Source of the DNA: DASUPK01 sp963724665
GTDB lineage: Bacteria; Actinomycetota; Thermoleophilia; Solirubrobacterales; 70-9
DNA: 64,000 nt
Direction of reading: 5' to 3'
NCBI GenBank assembly: GCA_963724665.1
Contig: CAVRVH010000012.1
Location: 1-64,000, forward strand
The position numbers were made by a program, and so were the translations under genes. Shown here piece by piece: positions 1 through 10,826 of the stretch. The notes under the pieces were generated by a model that saw only the letters and a list, made by a program, of their open reading frames with translations, ran no database searches and had not been told where the DNA came from. How positions within the stretch are numbered: the first letter of the stretch is position 1; each line of letters opens with the position of its first letter.

Positions 1-237
1 CCGCTTCGTCGAGGACTGCGTCCGCGAGATGATCCGCCAGGTCACACACAACTTCCCCGAGCTCCGCGACGGCGCCTTCGTCCACGCCCGCCAGGAGAAC
101 CTCGAGACCATCCATCGCCACAACGTGGTCGCCGAGCGCTACGGCCTCCTCTCAGAGATCGTCGGCGAGCTCGAGAACGGCACCCACTCCCGCCACCACA
201 CCACGATGCGTGAGTGGCTGGAAGCCCCCGCCGCTAG
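1..237 (+). CDS. folE2: GTP cyclohydrolase FolE2 (MptA type), C-terminal part
   Basis: This is the 3' end of a gene that begins outside the window. FolE2 converts GTP to dihydroneopterin triphosphate in folate or queuosine-type pathways. The visible part includes the family's C-terminal signature HARQENLETIHRHN and a final LSEIVGELE helix. Read literally, the frame runs on to a stop at 281-283. However, two doubled wobble bases (CCC+G, CCG+C at about 227-234) would end the protein at TAG 235-237, giving a tail LEAPP and sharing a CTAG with the end of pgsA. The assignment rests on a short fragment, so the family is likely but not certain. Confidence 0.7.
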
Positions 238-249
238 GCGGGGTGCTTC
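221..249. terminator. Bidirectional hairpin between folE2 and pgsA
   Basis: Bases 221-232 pair with 237-249 in a 12-bp stem with one bulged T and a four-base GCTA loop. The loop holds the CTAG in which both convergent genes appear to stop. There is no T-run, so this would be a hairpin-only terminator or mRNA 3'-end stabiliser. The structure is read directly; its function is inferred. Confidence 0.6.
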
Positions 250-790
250 TTCGCCGAGCGCGACGTCTCGATCATCCGCTTGAAGCCGAAGAAGTAGTCC
301 ACGCCGCTGATCACCGTGGCCGCAACCGCCGCGTAGACCAGCAAGTTCACTCCAAGCGGCGCCGGATGACCGCGATCAGGCAGATGATCGCCGCCACCTG
401 CAGGATCGTCTTCACCTTCCCCATCCAGCTCGCCTGGATCACCACCCCCTGCTCCGCGGCCACCATCCGCAGCCCGGTGACCGCGAACTCCCGCGCGATG
501 ATCACCATCGCGATCCACGCGGCCAGCCGGTCCAGGGACACCAGCGCAATCAGCGACGCCGCGATCAGCAGCTTGTCCGCGATCGGATCCATCAGCTTGC
601 CGAATGTCGTGATCGCGTTCCGGTGGCGAGCGATGTAGCCGTCGAGCGTGTCGGTGAGCGCCGCCAGCGCGAACACCCCGGCCGCAATCGCATCGCCATT
701 CGGCGTCTCGTCCAGCAACGCCACGACCACCACCGGCACAAGCAGGATCCGGATCAGCGTCAGCGCGTTGGGCAAATTGAGCTGGAACAC
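234..790 (-). CDS. pgsA: CDP-diacylglycerol--glycerol-3-phosphate 3-phosphatidyltransferase, frame-joined
   Basis: Integral membrane enzyme that makes phosphatidylglycerophosphate from CDP-diacylglycerol. The CDP-alcohol phosphotransferase motif DG-x2-AR-x8-G-x3-D-x3-D is complete in DGYIARHRNAITTFGKLMD and the following IADK. Four hydrophobic segments surround it. The start is GTG at 790. The frame breaks near 356-363, where two adjacent codons carry doubled third bases (CGG+C, GCC+G); removing one base of each restores a C-terminus containing VNLLVYAAV and DYFFGF. The length of about 184 aa is normal for PgsA. It is convergent with folE2 and divergent from the methyltransferase at 878. Confidence 0.85.
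284..305 (+). repeat. 22-bp direct repeat, copy 1 (inside pgsA 3' end)
   Basis: Bases 284-305 recur at 1597-1618 with one mismatch; 17 bp (289-305) are identical. This copy encodes the VDYFFG segment of PgsA on the minus strand. Confidence 0.7.
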
Positions 791-877
791 GCTCCAAGTA
801 TCCCTGGCTCAGCCGGACGCGATCTCTGTGGCTTGGGTACACGGCGCGGGAGCCCAGCCGGCTTGGCCTCCCCACAT

Positions 878-1561
878 ATGCTGTTTTGGATGTGCCACTC
901 CAGCTGCATCACGTTTGCCCGCACCCAGCTTTCAGCTGAGGAGGTAGCCGGACGGTCCGTACTCGAGGTCGGGTCGCTCGACGTCAACGGCAGCGTTCGA
1001 CCACTCGTCGAAGCGTTGCGCCCAGGGGTCTACATCGGAGTTGACATCGAGCACGGGCCGCGGGTAGACGAGGTCTGCGATGTCACTGAACTCACCGAGC
1101 GGTTCGGTGAGGGCGATTTCGACCTGGTCATATCGACCGAACTCGTGGAGCACGTGAGGGATTGGAGAACGGCTTTCTCAAACCTGAAGCGTGTCCTGCG
1201 CCCGGGCGGCACCATCCTGGTCACGACGCGATCCAAGGGATTCGCGATGCACGGTTGGCCGCACGACTACTGGCGCTACGAGCCCGAGGACATGCACCGG
1301 ATCTTCGAGGACTTCGAGGCCGTCGTCGTCGAACGCGATCCCGAGGCACCAGGCGTCTTTGTGAAGGCGCGAAAGCCGGTGCGGCCCGTCGACGGTGCTC
1401 CGCTGAGCGATATCGAACTCTATTCAATCGCCGTCCGCAGAAGAACCAAGAAGATCAGCAAACTGGTCGACTTCTTACACCGCCCTCGATTCGGATCTCT
1501 CCGCAAGCAGCTCGCCCTGCGGGACCGATGGCGGCGCCGAAAAGAAAACCAGTCCGATTAG
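878..1561 (+). CDS. SAM-dependent class I methyltransferase
   Basis: Intact 227-aa Rossmann methyltransferase (Methyltransf_11 type). Motif I is VLEVGSLDVNGS, the acidic strand-2 end is VDIEHGP, motif II is DFDLVISTELVEHV, and the post-motif is VLRPGGTILVTTRS. The substrate is not visible. I chose ATG 878 because residues upstream of it in the same frame overlap pgsA and look nothing like the family. The N-terminus is short and slightly odd (Cys- and Trp-rich). Its position outside the main locus, with a remnant of the pgsA end just downstream, makes it a possible insertion. Confidence 0.75.
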   Translation: MLFWMCHSSCITFARTQLSAEEVAGRSVLEVGSLDVNGSVRPLVEALRPGVYIGVDIEHGPRVDEVCDVTELTERFGEGDFDLVISTELVEHVRDWRTAFSNLKRVLRPGGTILVTTRSKGFAMHGWPHDYWRYEPEDMHRIFEDFEAVVVERDPEAPGVFVKARKPVRPVDGAPLSDIELYSIAVRRRTKKISKLVDFLHRPRFGSLRKQLALRDRWRRRKENQSD

Positions 1562-1596
1562 GACTCGTGAGCTGGCCGCGCGGGTACTGCCCAGTC

Positions 1597-1618
1597 AGCC
1601 AAAGAAGTAGTCCACGCC
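1597..1618 (+). repeat. 22-bp direct repeat, copy 2 (pgsA 3' remnant)
   Basis: Near-exact copy of 284-305 in the 78-bp gap between the methyltransferase and udgB. On the minus strand it reads VDYFFG followed by a stop, like a severed end of pgsA. The rest of this gap shows nothing else. Confidence 0.65.
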
Positions 1619-1639
1619 CTCTTGCGATGCCACATGTCG

Positions 1640-2363
1640 TCATGCAAGACCTGACTCCTGGTGGGTGAGGTCAGTCGCGCGCGCGAAGACCGCATCGAGC
1701 ATCGGCTCGGTCAACCGGCCCGTGAACGTGTTCTGCTGGGACGGGTGAAAGCACCCAACGAGCGACCAGCTCCGCCGGCCCCGTCCCTTCCCGGTCTCGA
1801 GCGCGCCTCCGCCCCGTGCCCGAAGCGCGGCCGCGGCCGCGGCACCTCCGCACCCAGCTCGGTCAGCGCCAGCAGCGACCCCGTCCAGGCGTACGCCCCG
1901 AGCGCGACGATCACCCGCGCGGAGCGGAGCAGCCGCAGCTCCCTGACCAGATAGGGCAGGCAGTTGTCGCGCTCCTCGGTCGTCGGCCTGTTCTGCGGTG
2001 GCGGGCAACGGTTCACGGCCGTGACGTACGCGCCCCTCAGGCGCAACCCGTCGTCGCGGCTCACCGAGGTCGGCTGGTTGGCGAGACCGGCCCGGTGGAG
2101 CGCGGCGTACAGCCAGTCGCCGGAGCGATCACCGGTGAAGACCCGCCCCGTCCGGTTCCCGCCGTGCGCGGCCGGGCGCCAGTCCGACGACGCGATCCGC
2201 GCCCTCGCATCGCCGAACCCGGGCAGCGGCCGCGCCCAGTAGCGCTCACCGCGGTAGCGGCGCGGCGGCTCGGCCGCGCACCGCTCCCGCCACTCGACCA
2301 GCCGCGGGCAGCGCGTGCACGAGGTGATCTCCGCCGCGAGGTCGCGGCAGCGTCCTCCGCCAA
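1640..2363 (-). CDS. udgB: Uracil-DNA glycosylase family 5 (UdgB), frame-joined
   Basis: Removes uracil (and often hypoxanthine) from DNA. Segments in order: iron-sulfur motif CTRCPRLVEWRE, then GAGADRVVGLAP followed by AAHGGNRTGR, then FTGDRSGDWLY, TSVSRDDGLRL, and the C-terminal SLVGCFHPSQQNTFTGRL typical of family 5. The middle block becomes readable only after removing three doubled wobble bases (GCG+A, GGG+C, CCC+G), which makes the family match almost perfect. The start is uncertain: TTG 2363 is the most upstream candidate, 9 bp after the fcl stop. It is probably the last gene of the minus-strand unit that starts with the glycosidase or earlier. Confidence 0.85.
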
Positions 2364-2372
2364 CGGGCCGGA

Positions 2373-3345
2373 TCAGGCCGAGCGCCGGCCGTCGCCAGGT
2401 CCGCGGCGCGGAAGGACTCGATGGTCTTCTTCAGCCCCTCCGCGAGCGGCGTCTCGGCCTCGAAGCCGATCAGCTCGCGCGCCCTGCTCGTATCGAGATA
2501 GCGCTTCGGCTGGCCGTCGGGGCGGGAGTCGTCCCAGACCGTCTTCCCCTCGAAGCCGGCGAGCTCCGAGATCGTCTCCGCCAGCTCGCGGATGGTCGTC
2601 TCCTTGCCCGTGCCGATGTTGACCGGGTCCGAGACGTCCAGCCGCTCGGCGCAGAGGATCAGCGCCCGCGCGGCGTCGTCCACATAGAGGAACTCGCGCG
2701 ACGGCTTCCCGGTGCCCCAGAGGACGACCTCGGGGTCGCCGCGCTCGGCGGCGAGCACGTACTTGTGGACCATCGCCGCGATCACGTGGGAGTCCTCGAG
2801 GTCGAAGTTGTCGCCCGGGCCCGTAGAGGTTGGCCATCACCGGGGCGCACGAATCGAGGCCGTACTGGCGGCGATAGGAGTCGCTCAGGACCAGCAGCAT
2901 CTTCTTCGCCAGCCCGTAGGGCGCGTTCGACTCCTCCGGATAGCCGTCCCAGATGTTCTCCTCCTTGAACGGGACCGGCGTGAACTTCGGATAGGCGCAG
3001 ACCGAGCAGGCCGCGACCAGCTTCTCCGTCCCGAGCTCGCGGCAGGCCTCGAAGACGTTCAGGCCCATCGCCAGGTTGTCGTGCGCGAGCGGGCCCGGGT
3101 TGCGGCGGTTGTAGCCGATGCCCCCCACGTTGGCGGCGAGGTGGATGACCACCTGGGCGCCCTCGAGCGCCTCGAAGCAGGCGGCGCGGTCGCGCAGGTC
3201 GTGGTCGGCGGAGCGAATCGTCCGGACGTTCGCGCCGAGGTCCTCGAGCATGCGCGACTGTAGGCCGCCCGAGGAAGCCGCCCCCGCCGGTGACCACCAC
3301 GGTTTTCTCGGCCCAGAAAGCCGGGTCCGGGGAAGCCGATGTCAT
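2373..3345 (-). CDS. fcl: NAD(P)-dependent sugar epimerase/reductase, GDP-L-fucose synthase-like, frame-joined
   Basis: Extended short-chain dehydrogenase whose best fit is GDP-4-keto-6-deoxymannose epimerase/reductase. Visible features: nucleotide motif VVVTGGGGFLGG, the fcl-like AANVGGIGYNRRNP, the catalytic S-x-Y-x3-K region (ACSVCAYPKF, then APYGLAKK), LYGPGDNFDLEDSHVI, and the C-terminal GKPSREFLYVDDAARA. Three frames join at doubled third bases: GGG+C near 3285, GGG+C near 2817, then GCC+G and GCG+C just before the TGA at 2373. The start is ATG 3345 (GTG 3351 possible), a few bases after the glycosidase stop. The window holds two gmd genes that could supply its substrate. Confidence 0.8.
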
Positions 3346-3354
3346 GGACACAGG

Positions 3355-4996
3355 CTAGCCCGTGGCCTGGAACCGGCTCATCGTCGCGGGCCGCGAGCGT
3401 CGACGCCTCGCGAGCTGCCGCCGCCGAACCCTCGAAACACCGAAGACGAGAAGCAAGATCCCGGCTGCCAGGAACAGGATGATCAGGCCCGTCGCTGGGC
3501 CGCCACCGTCCGAGCCGCGCGTTCCGAATGCAGCCTGCTTCCAGACCAGGCTCTGGCTGCTGCCGACCGTGGCCCGGAGCTGCTGCTTGCCGCTCAGCCG
3601 CAGCGTCGCCAGGAAGGTGCCGCCCTTGCTCACCGAGAGGCTCCTGACGGTCACCCACCGCGACCCCTGCCGCCGCTGGATCTTCAGCTTGCCGGCTTCC
3701 GGGGACTTGCCCCAGGCTTTCAGGGTGCTCTTGGATACCCGCTCGGTGACGAAGGGGAAGCGGAAGGCGGTGAGGGATGGCTTCGGCCGGCCGTCGTTGA
3801 AGTAGACCCCGGCCTGGTATCCGGCGTGTGCGTTGGGCCGGGTGGTCGAGTCCTCGATCTGGAAGTTGATCGCTGTGCTCGCGCCGGCCTTCCAGAACAG
3901 ATAGAGCGATTGCTCGATCCATCGCGCCTGCGTCTGCAGGGGCGCGCCGACCGGATTCGGCGGCTTGGAGTCCCACCAGAACTCGGTCACCCAGACCGGG
4001 TGGCGGCCCTGCACCGTCTTCGGCCTTCTCGGCGCCGCGCAGCACGCTGACGATCCGTCCGAGGTCGGGCGTGGAGGCATCGCCCGCCCTGGGCCCGGAA
4101 ACCAGCGGGCCGGTGCCGGTGTTGTTGACCGGATGGTGTGAGAGGACGTCGAACTGAGGTGCGGTGCAGCCGTTCGTCCGCACCAGCTTCGTCTGCCCCT
4201 TCTTGGCCTTCTTCGGGTGAACGCAGAGAAGCTGCTGCCAGAACAGAACTGGCTGGACGCGCGCCCCGCCCGGCTTGTCGCCGTACGGCTCCGTGGCACC
4301 GGCCAGGACCAACATGTTCGGATTGACCGACTTGATGGACTTGTAGGAGGCGTTCAGCATCTGCCGGTAGCGCTCGACTCCCACCGCCGTCTTGCCCTCG
4401 TACTGGGGCGTCATCCAATCCGAGCTGTTCGCCTCGTTCCAGACCTCCTCGGCCTGGGCGGCGGGAAGCTGAGGCTCGGGGCCGGCGCCATCTGGATCGA
4501 AGTTGCCCGAGTAACGGGCCGCGACCGCCTGCATGAAGTCCGCGACGTCGGAGGGGATCGGCTTCCAGCTGAACGTCTGGACGTTCGAGGGCCGGCCGGG
4601 CTCCTCGGCATAGTCCGGCGCGCCGTTGATGCTGAGCAGCACCTTCAAGCCGCGAGCCTCGGCGTCGCGCACCGCCCCGTCGACGGAGGAGAAGTCGTAT
4701 GAGGTGCTGCCGGGGTTGGTCGGGTCCGCGGGCTTCGTGGGGCCAGCGGATATCGCCGGCCAGATCACGGCGAGGCGCACGACGCCGGCGCCGGCGTCCA
4801 CGGCTCGGCCGAGCCACTGGGTCCGATCCGCCGACACCGAGGACTGGAATTGATCGCCGTCCTCGAAGCCGGTCACCAAGCCGCGCGTCGCCGAGGCGCC
4901 CGCGGGCACCGCGAGCGCGATCAGCAGGACGCCCGCAATTGCGGCGGAGAGCCACCGGACCAGGCCGGCTGATCTGCGTCGTCTGTCGCTGCTCAT
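3355..4996 (-). CDS. Secreted, membrane-anchored clan-A glycoside hydrolase, frame-joined
   Basis: About 546 aa. The N-terminus has arginines, a hydrophobic run and an AGASA-type signal cleavage site. A (beta/alpha)8 glycosidase domain follows with a likely acid/base Glu in EVWNEANSSDW and a likely nucleophile Glu in WVTEFWWDSKP. Next is a beta-rich region, then a C-terminal transmembrane helix (LIILFLAAGILLLVFGV) and a basic tail, so the enzyme would sit outside the cell tethered by its C-terminus. The frame joins near 4021 at GCC+G. The family resembles GH39/GH5-like clan A members; the substrate is unknown. ATG 4996 is chosen over ATG 5017. It could trim or remodel the polymer built by this locus. 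Confidence 0.75.
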
Positions 4997-5119
4997 CGGT
5001 TTCTCGTTGCCTCGCATCCTGCTGAACACGCCGTGATTGCCGGCGGATCGCTTTGGCGACTCAGTTGCGAAGCAGAAACAGCGCCCTGAACACTAACGAG
5101 GCCATCCGTGGAAGGTCGA

Positions 5120-6035
5120 CTAGGAGCGGACCATGCGCCGCAGCCGCCCCGCGACCCGGTGCCAGATCGGCGGCGCCGGGCGCCTGAAGAAGCGCGAGGC
5201 GAGCGCGTCCGCCGCGCTCGTCGCGGCTGACCCCGGCGGGGTGCTCGAGCGGGAAGTCGATGCCCTCGAGCGGGCGGCCGGCGATCCCGAGCGGATCTGC
5301 GGTCGCGTTGGTCGCGTCCTCGCTGAAGCCGATGTTCGAGATCAGGTTGCGGTTCGGGTTGACGCTGAGCAGGCCTCGGCTCAGGCCGACGTAGGTCCAC
5401 TGGGCGTCCCAGTTGTCGATCTCCGGCGAGTGGTCCCAGACCCAGCCCCAGTAGCGCCGCTCGTCCTCCTCCTCGAACATCCGCCGCAGCCGGTCCTTGC
5501 GCTCCGTTGCAGTGTCGGAGTGCCAGTCCGGCAGATCGACGTCGTAGAGGTCCCAGGCGCGCCGCCAGCTCGCCCACCCCCAGACGGCCGGATAGCGGGA
5601 GAAGTGGTAGCTCGCCCTGCTCGGTGGACTCTGCAGGAGCTGGCTGCCCGAGATGTGGACGATCCGCTCGTCGTCCCGATAGCGCTCGAGCAGCTCCTCG
5701 CAGTAGGGGAAGAAGCTCGGATGCGGCAGGCAGTCGTCCTCGAGGATGATCGCCTCCTCGACCTCGGCGAAGACGCGGTCGAGCCCGCTCGGGATCCGCC
5801 GCTTCAGCCCCAGGTTCTCGTCGGCGAAGTCCCGGACCACGTCGCAGTCCCAGTCGATCCGCTCGACCACCGCGCGCGCCTCCTCGCAGCCGCCGCGCGT
5901 CCTCCTCATTGCCCGGCCGCGGCCCGTCCGCGATCAGGAAGAGCTTCGGCGGCCGTGCCTCGCGGATCGCGCTCGAAGACCCGGGCGGTCATCTCCGGGC
6001 GGCGGAAGAGAAGCAGCGCGACAGGGTGCTCTCAT
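5120..6035 (-). CDS. Glycosyltransferase (GT-A fold, hemolytic-protein-like group), frame-joined
   Basis: About 300 aa. Reading order: PVALLLFRRPEMTARVFERI, PPKLFLIADGPRPGNEEDAR, then AIILEDDCLPHPSFFPYC with the acidic sugar-nucleotide site, then RYPAVWGWASWRRAW, a cluster seen in bacterial GT-A enzymes often annotated as HlpA-like. Doubled wobble bases (for example CGC+G and CGG+C in the N-terminal third) break the frame. A further one near 5213 moves the stop from 5061 to TAG 5120-5122 and gives a basic C-terminus ending RRMVRS. ATG 6035 overlaps the TGA of the upstream GT2 by four bases (ATGA). Confidence 0.75.
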
Positions 6036-7049
6036 GGGAGGAAGCGTGCCAGGCGGCTCGGGAACGGATAGTCGGTGCGGACCTGCGCGGCGAACTCCGC
6101 CGGCGAGATCGCCCTCGCCGCGCTGGACGGCGCGACGCTTGCGCAGGGTCGCGGGGACCATCCGCAGGAAGGACGCATAGGCCTGCAGCGACCCGGCGGG
6201 CGTAGCCGTCGCGGCGGCCGGCGCTCAGCTGCGCCCCAGTGATAGAGCGCGATCTTCGGCAGGGAACGGAAGCAGCACCGAGGCCGGCATGTCCTTGAGC
6301 AGGGTGATCAGCGCGTTCCGGACGAGGAAGAAGCGCGGCAGGTCCTGGCTCGTGCCGACGGTCCCGCCGCGAACGTGGAAGGCCTTCGGCTCCGGCACGT
6401 AGAGGCCCGGGTAGCCGGCCGAGCAGCATCCGCAGGCAGACGTCCCCGTCCTCGCAGTAGAGGAAGTAGTCCTCGTCGAAGCCGCCCGCCGTCCTCGAGC
6501 GCCTCGCGCCGGTACATGGCGGCCGCGGCGGTCACGATCGGGGTCGCCCGCCGTTCGTCGTACTGTCCCTCGTCGCGCTCGTCGAGCCCGCGGGGCTCGA
6601 ACCGGCCGCAAGTGAAGAAGTCATGTCCCGCCTGCTCGATCACATCGCGATCGTCGTGCCGCATGACCTTGCCGGTGGCGAAGCCGAGCCGCGGATCGCG
6701 GTCGAGCTCCCCGACCAGCAGCTCGAGCCAGTCCGGTGAGAGCTCGATGTCCGTGTTGAGCAGGGCCACGTACGGGCCCCGGCCCGCGGCGACGCCCGCG
6801 GTTGACGGCGGCCGAGAAGCCCCGGTTCTCGCCCAGCTCGACCACCTGCGCCTCGGGCCAGCTCCTCCCGCAGATACGCGACCGAGCCGTCGGACGAGCC
6901 GTTGTCGACGACGATCACCTCGAAGTCCCGGAAGCTCTGCTCCGCGAGCGTGTCCCATCACCATCTCCAGGAACGACCAGGCCGTCGCGGGGCGTCGCGC
7001 CGTCGCGGTTGGGGATCACAATCGAGACCTTGGGCTCGGGGGCGGCCAT
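6032..7049 (-). CDS. Family 2 glycosyltransferase (rhamnosyltransferase-like), frame-joined
   Basis: About 330 aa. Begins MAAPEPKVSIVIPNRDG, the classic GT2 first strand, followed by VIVVDNGSSDGS, GENRGFSAAVNRG and the DxD region ALLNTDIELSPDW. Later LAGYPGLYVPEP and FHVRGG match the bacterial rhamnosyltransferase group. At least five codons carry doubled third bases (GGA+C, GGG+C twice, CTC+G and others), so the raw frame breaks repeatedly, but each join gives expected family sequence. ATG 7049 lies 28 bp from the divergent GT4 start at 7078. The stop overlaps the next gene's start. Confidence 0.8.
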
Positions 7050-7077
7050 GTCGTCGGCGTGTATAGCGGGGCGCGGG
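7050..7077. promoter_or_regulatory. 28-bp divergent promoter with one shared TATA core
   Basis: The whole gap between two divergent start codons. The plus strand reads TATAGC at 7062-7067, 10 nt before ATG 7078. The minus strand reads TATACA at 7065-7060, 10 nt before ATG 7049. Both use the same four bases. Neither gene has a Shine-Dalgarno here, so both mRNAs would be leaderless. The sixth base is not T in either box, so each is slightly off the pattern seen elsewhere. Confidence 0.55.
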
Positions 7078-8315
7078 ATGAGCGCGCTGCGCGTCTGCAT
7101 CGACGCCCGCCTCGGCAGCGGGCATGTTCGGCGGCGTCGAGCAGGTCGTGATCGGCGTCGCCTCCGGGCTCTCGCGGCTCGAGCGACGGCGACGAGGAGT
7201 ACCTCTTCCTCACCCACCCGGAGCACGAGGAGTGGCTGCTCCCCTATCTCGAGGGCCCGTGCCGGCTCCTCCACCCGCGCATCGGGTACGCGGCGGCGGC
7301 GCGCCCGGGCGATCGGCCGGGGGTCTGGCCGAGCGCATTCCGGCGGTCGGCACCCGGTTCTCGGTGCGCAGCTCCGACGGGACGATCGAGGAGGCCGGGG
7401 CGGACGTCGTCCACTTCCCCTTCCAGGACGCCTTCACCACCGAGGTCCCGAGCCTCTACCAGCCGCACGACCTCCAGCACCTCCACCTGCCCGAGCTCTT
7501 CTCGCCCTGGATCCGGAAGCGGCGGGAGGCGATCTACCGCACGCATTGCGAGCGGGCCGACGGCGGTGGTGGCGATGACCTCCTGGGGCCGCCGCGACTT
7601 CATCGAGAGCTACGGGCTCCCCGAGGAGAAGGTCTGGGTCGTGCCCGGGCGCCTCGGTGCTGCCCGAGTACCCGGCCCCGAGCCCGCGGACCTCGGAGGA
7701 GATCCGGGCGCGGCTCTCGCTGCCCGACTCCTTCCTCTTCTATCCGGCGCAGCCCTGGCCCCACAAGAACCACGAGCTGCTGCTCGAGGCGCTCGCGCTG
7801 GTCCGGGAGCGGACCGGGACGGCGATCCCCCTGGTCTGCTCCGGCGCCCCCGCCGGGGCACTTCCACCAGGTCCGGGACCGCGCCGTCGAGCTCGGCTTC
7901 GAGCAGACGATGATCTTCCCGGGCTTCGTCAGCCCCAAGGAGCTCCGCGGCCTCTACGAGCTGGCGACTGCCCTCGTCTTCCCGAGCCGCTTCGAGGGCT
8001 GGGGGCTGCCGGTCTGCGAGGCGTTCTCCGCGGGGCTGCCGGTCGCCTCCTCGTCGGCCACCGGCCTGCCCGACCTGGTCGGCGACGCCGGCCTGATCTT
8101 CGACCCGGAGAGCACCGAGCGGATCGCCGACGCGGTGCAGCAGATCTGGACCGACGAGGAGCCTGCGGCGGACCTCGCCGAGCGCGGCCGGGAGCGCGGC
8201 GAGCTCTTCAGCTGGGAGGACCGCCCGCCTCTTCCGCGCCCACTACCGCCGGATCGGCGGGCAGAGCCTTGCAGAGGAAGACCGTATCCTTCTGGCGGCT
8301 CCGCCTCCCGCCTGA
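7078..8315 (+). CDS. Family 4 glycosyltransferase, frame-joined
   Basis: About 405 aa. N-terminal Rossmann part starts MSALRVCIDARLGSGMFGGV, and the middle includes DVVHFPFQDAFTTEVPSLY and YQPHDLQHLHLPELF. The C-terminal domain shows FPGFVSPKELRGLY and the donor-binding E-x7-E region FEGWGLPVCEAFSAGLPV, then VGDAGLIFDPES. The frame is restored at several doubled bases (GGG+C near 7120, CTC+G near 7181, GCC+G near 7853, CCG+C near 8226), ending at TGA 8313-8315. It is probably a mannosyl- or related hexosyl-transferase acting in the cytoplasm. It heads a plus-strand operon of four genes that ends with gmd. Confidence 0.8.
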
Positions 8316-8334
8316 ACGCAGGCATTTCGCCGAC

Positions 8335-8662
8335 GTGGACACCGGATCTCCGACAAGGGCGCCGTCTCCGCGCTCCAGCGCGCGCATCGTCGCCGTGCTC
8401 GCCGCGGTCCGGCGGGTCGCTCGGCAGCTCTACCAGATCGTCTTCCGCGACCGGCTCCAGCACATCGACCAGCAGACCGAGCGCCTCGGCTCGGCGTCGG
8501 TCGAGGCGGTGACCCATCTGGGCAGCGAGGTCCGCGCCCTCGACCAGCGGCTCGCGGCGATCGAGCGCGAGCTGGCCGCGCTGCGCGAGCTGCTGGAGCG
8601 CCGGGAGCGGCTCCGCCGACGAGCGACGACGAGCCGTCGAGGCCCGCCCGCCCGCCGGCTGA
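8335..8662 (+). CDS. Small coiled-coil protein of unknown function, frame-joined
   Basis: About 108 aa with GTG start at 8335. A basic N-terminus with a short hydrophobic stretch (ARIVAVLAAVRRVARQLY) is followed by a long heptad-rich helix running roughly from residue 40 to 90 (HIDQQTERLG, VRALDQRLAAIERELAAL). The frame joins near 8612 at CGG+C, so the protein ends VEARPPAG at TGA 8660-8662, one base before the next start. I do not recognise a family. It lies between two GT4 genes in one operon, so it may be a scaffold or length-ruler for them (inference). Similar coiled coils attach to chain-length controlling methyltransferases elsewhere. Confidence 0.6.
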
Positions 8663-8663
8663 G

Positions 8664-9856
8664 ATGGGCCTCGATCCGGGGTCCGTCTGGCTCGACGCCC
8701 GGGGGACCCAGAGCGTCGGTCATGCCGAGCGCGGGATCGCCCGCTACGTCACCGAGCACGCCCGCGCCCTGCTCGAGCTCGCGCCCGAGACGATCGGCGG
8801 CGGTCGGCCTGAGCCCCGACGTCCCGGTCCCTCCGATCGCCGAGCCGCTGCGCGACTCCGGCAAGTCCGCCTGGCAGACGCGGGACCGCGGGCCCGCCGG
8901 CGGAGTCCCGCCGATCTACCACGTCATGTCGCCGTTCGAGGCCGAGCTCGACCTCGAGGAGATCTGGCCGCCGTGGAGCCGCGGCTCGCGGCTGGTGGTC
9001 ACCCTCTACGACCTGATCCCGCTGATCATGCGCGAGCGCTACAACGCGGACTGGGGCTACATGGCGACGGCCTGGATCGCCCGCCTCGGGCTGCTCGGCT
9101 CCGCCCAGCAGATCCTGACCATCTCCCAGCAGACCGCCGACGACGCGATGGAGCACCTCAACGTCCCGGAGGAGCGGATCACGGTGATCGACTCCGGGCG
9201 TCTCCGACCGCTTCTCCTCACTCGTCAAGACGCGGGAGCAGGCCGACTCGATCCTGCGCTCGGCGCTGCCCAAGGTCCGGCCCGGCTACCTGCTCTACGT
9301 CGGAGGCGTCGACTACCGCAAGAACCTCGAGGGCGCGATCCGCGGCTACGCCGAGCTGCCCGCGCCGATGCGCGACGCGCACCAGCTCGTCATCGCCTGC
9401 AACCTCGCCGCCCACCTCCGCTTCAGCCTGCGGATCTTCGCCCGCCGCCTCGGCATCGAGTCGCGGAACCTGCTGCTCACCGGCTTCGTCTCCGACCGGG
9501 ACCTGGCGGCGCTCTACCGGAGCTGCGAGCTCTTCGTCTTCCCCTCGCTCTACGAGGGCGCGGGCCTCCCGATCCTCGAGGCGATGACCTGCGGCGCGCC
9601 CGTCGCGTCCAGCAACACCTCGGCGATGCCGGAGCTGCTCGGCGACCTCGAGGCGACCTTCGACCCGGCCGACCCCGCGGACATCGCACGCTGCATCCGC
9701 GAGGTCCTCGAGACGCCCGGGAAGCTCGACGCGCCTCCGCGAGCGCTCGCGCCGGCGGGTCGCGCTCTACACCTGGGAGCGGGTGGCGCGGCGGACGCTC
9801 GAGGGCTACGAGCGGGCGCTCGAGATGCCGTTCGACCGGGTGGAGCTGGCGCTGCC

Positions 9857-9860
<4 letters not shown>
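8664..9860 (+). CDS. Family 4 glycosyltransferase, mannosyltransferase-like, frame-joined
   Basis: About 395 aa. N-terminus VWLDARGTQSVGHAERGIAR, then YHVMSPFEAELDLEEIWP and LVVTLYDLIPLIM. The C-terminal domain has YVGGVDYRKNLEGAIRGY, LTGFVSDRDLAALYRSC and the catalytic FPSLYEGAGLPILEAMTCG. This pattern is typical of O-antigen mannosyltransferases. The frame joins at GGC+G near 8806, GGG+C near 9200 and GCG+C near 9732. The last codons overlap the gmd start as GTGA, so translation is probably coupled to it. A GDP-mannose-derived donor is suggested by the neighbour gene but not shown. Confidence 0.8.
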
Positions 9861-10817
<957 letters not shown>

Positions 10818-10826
<9 letters not shown>

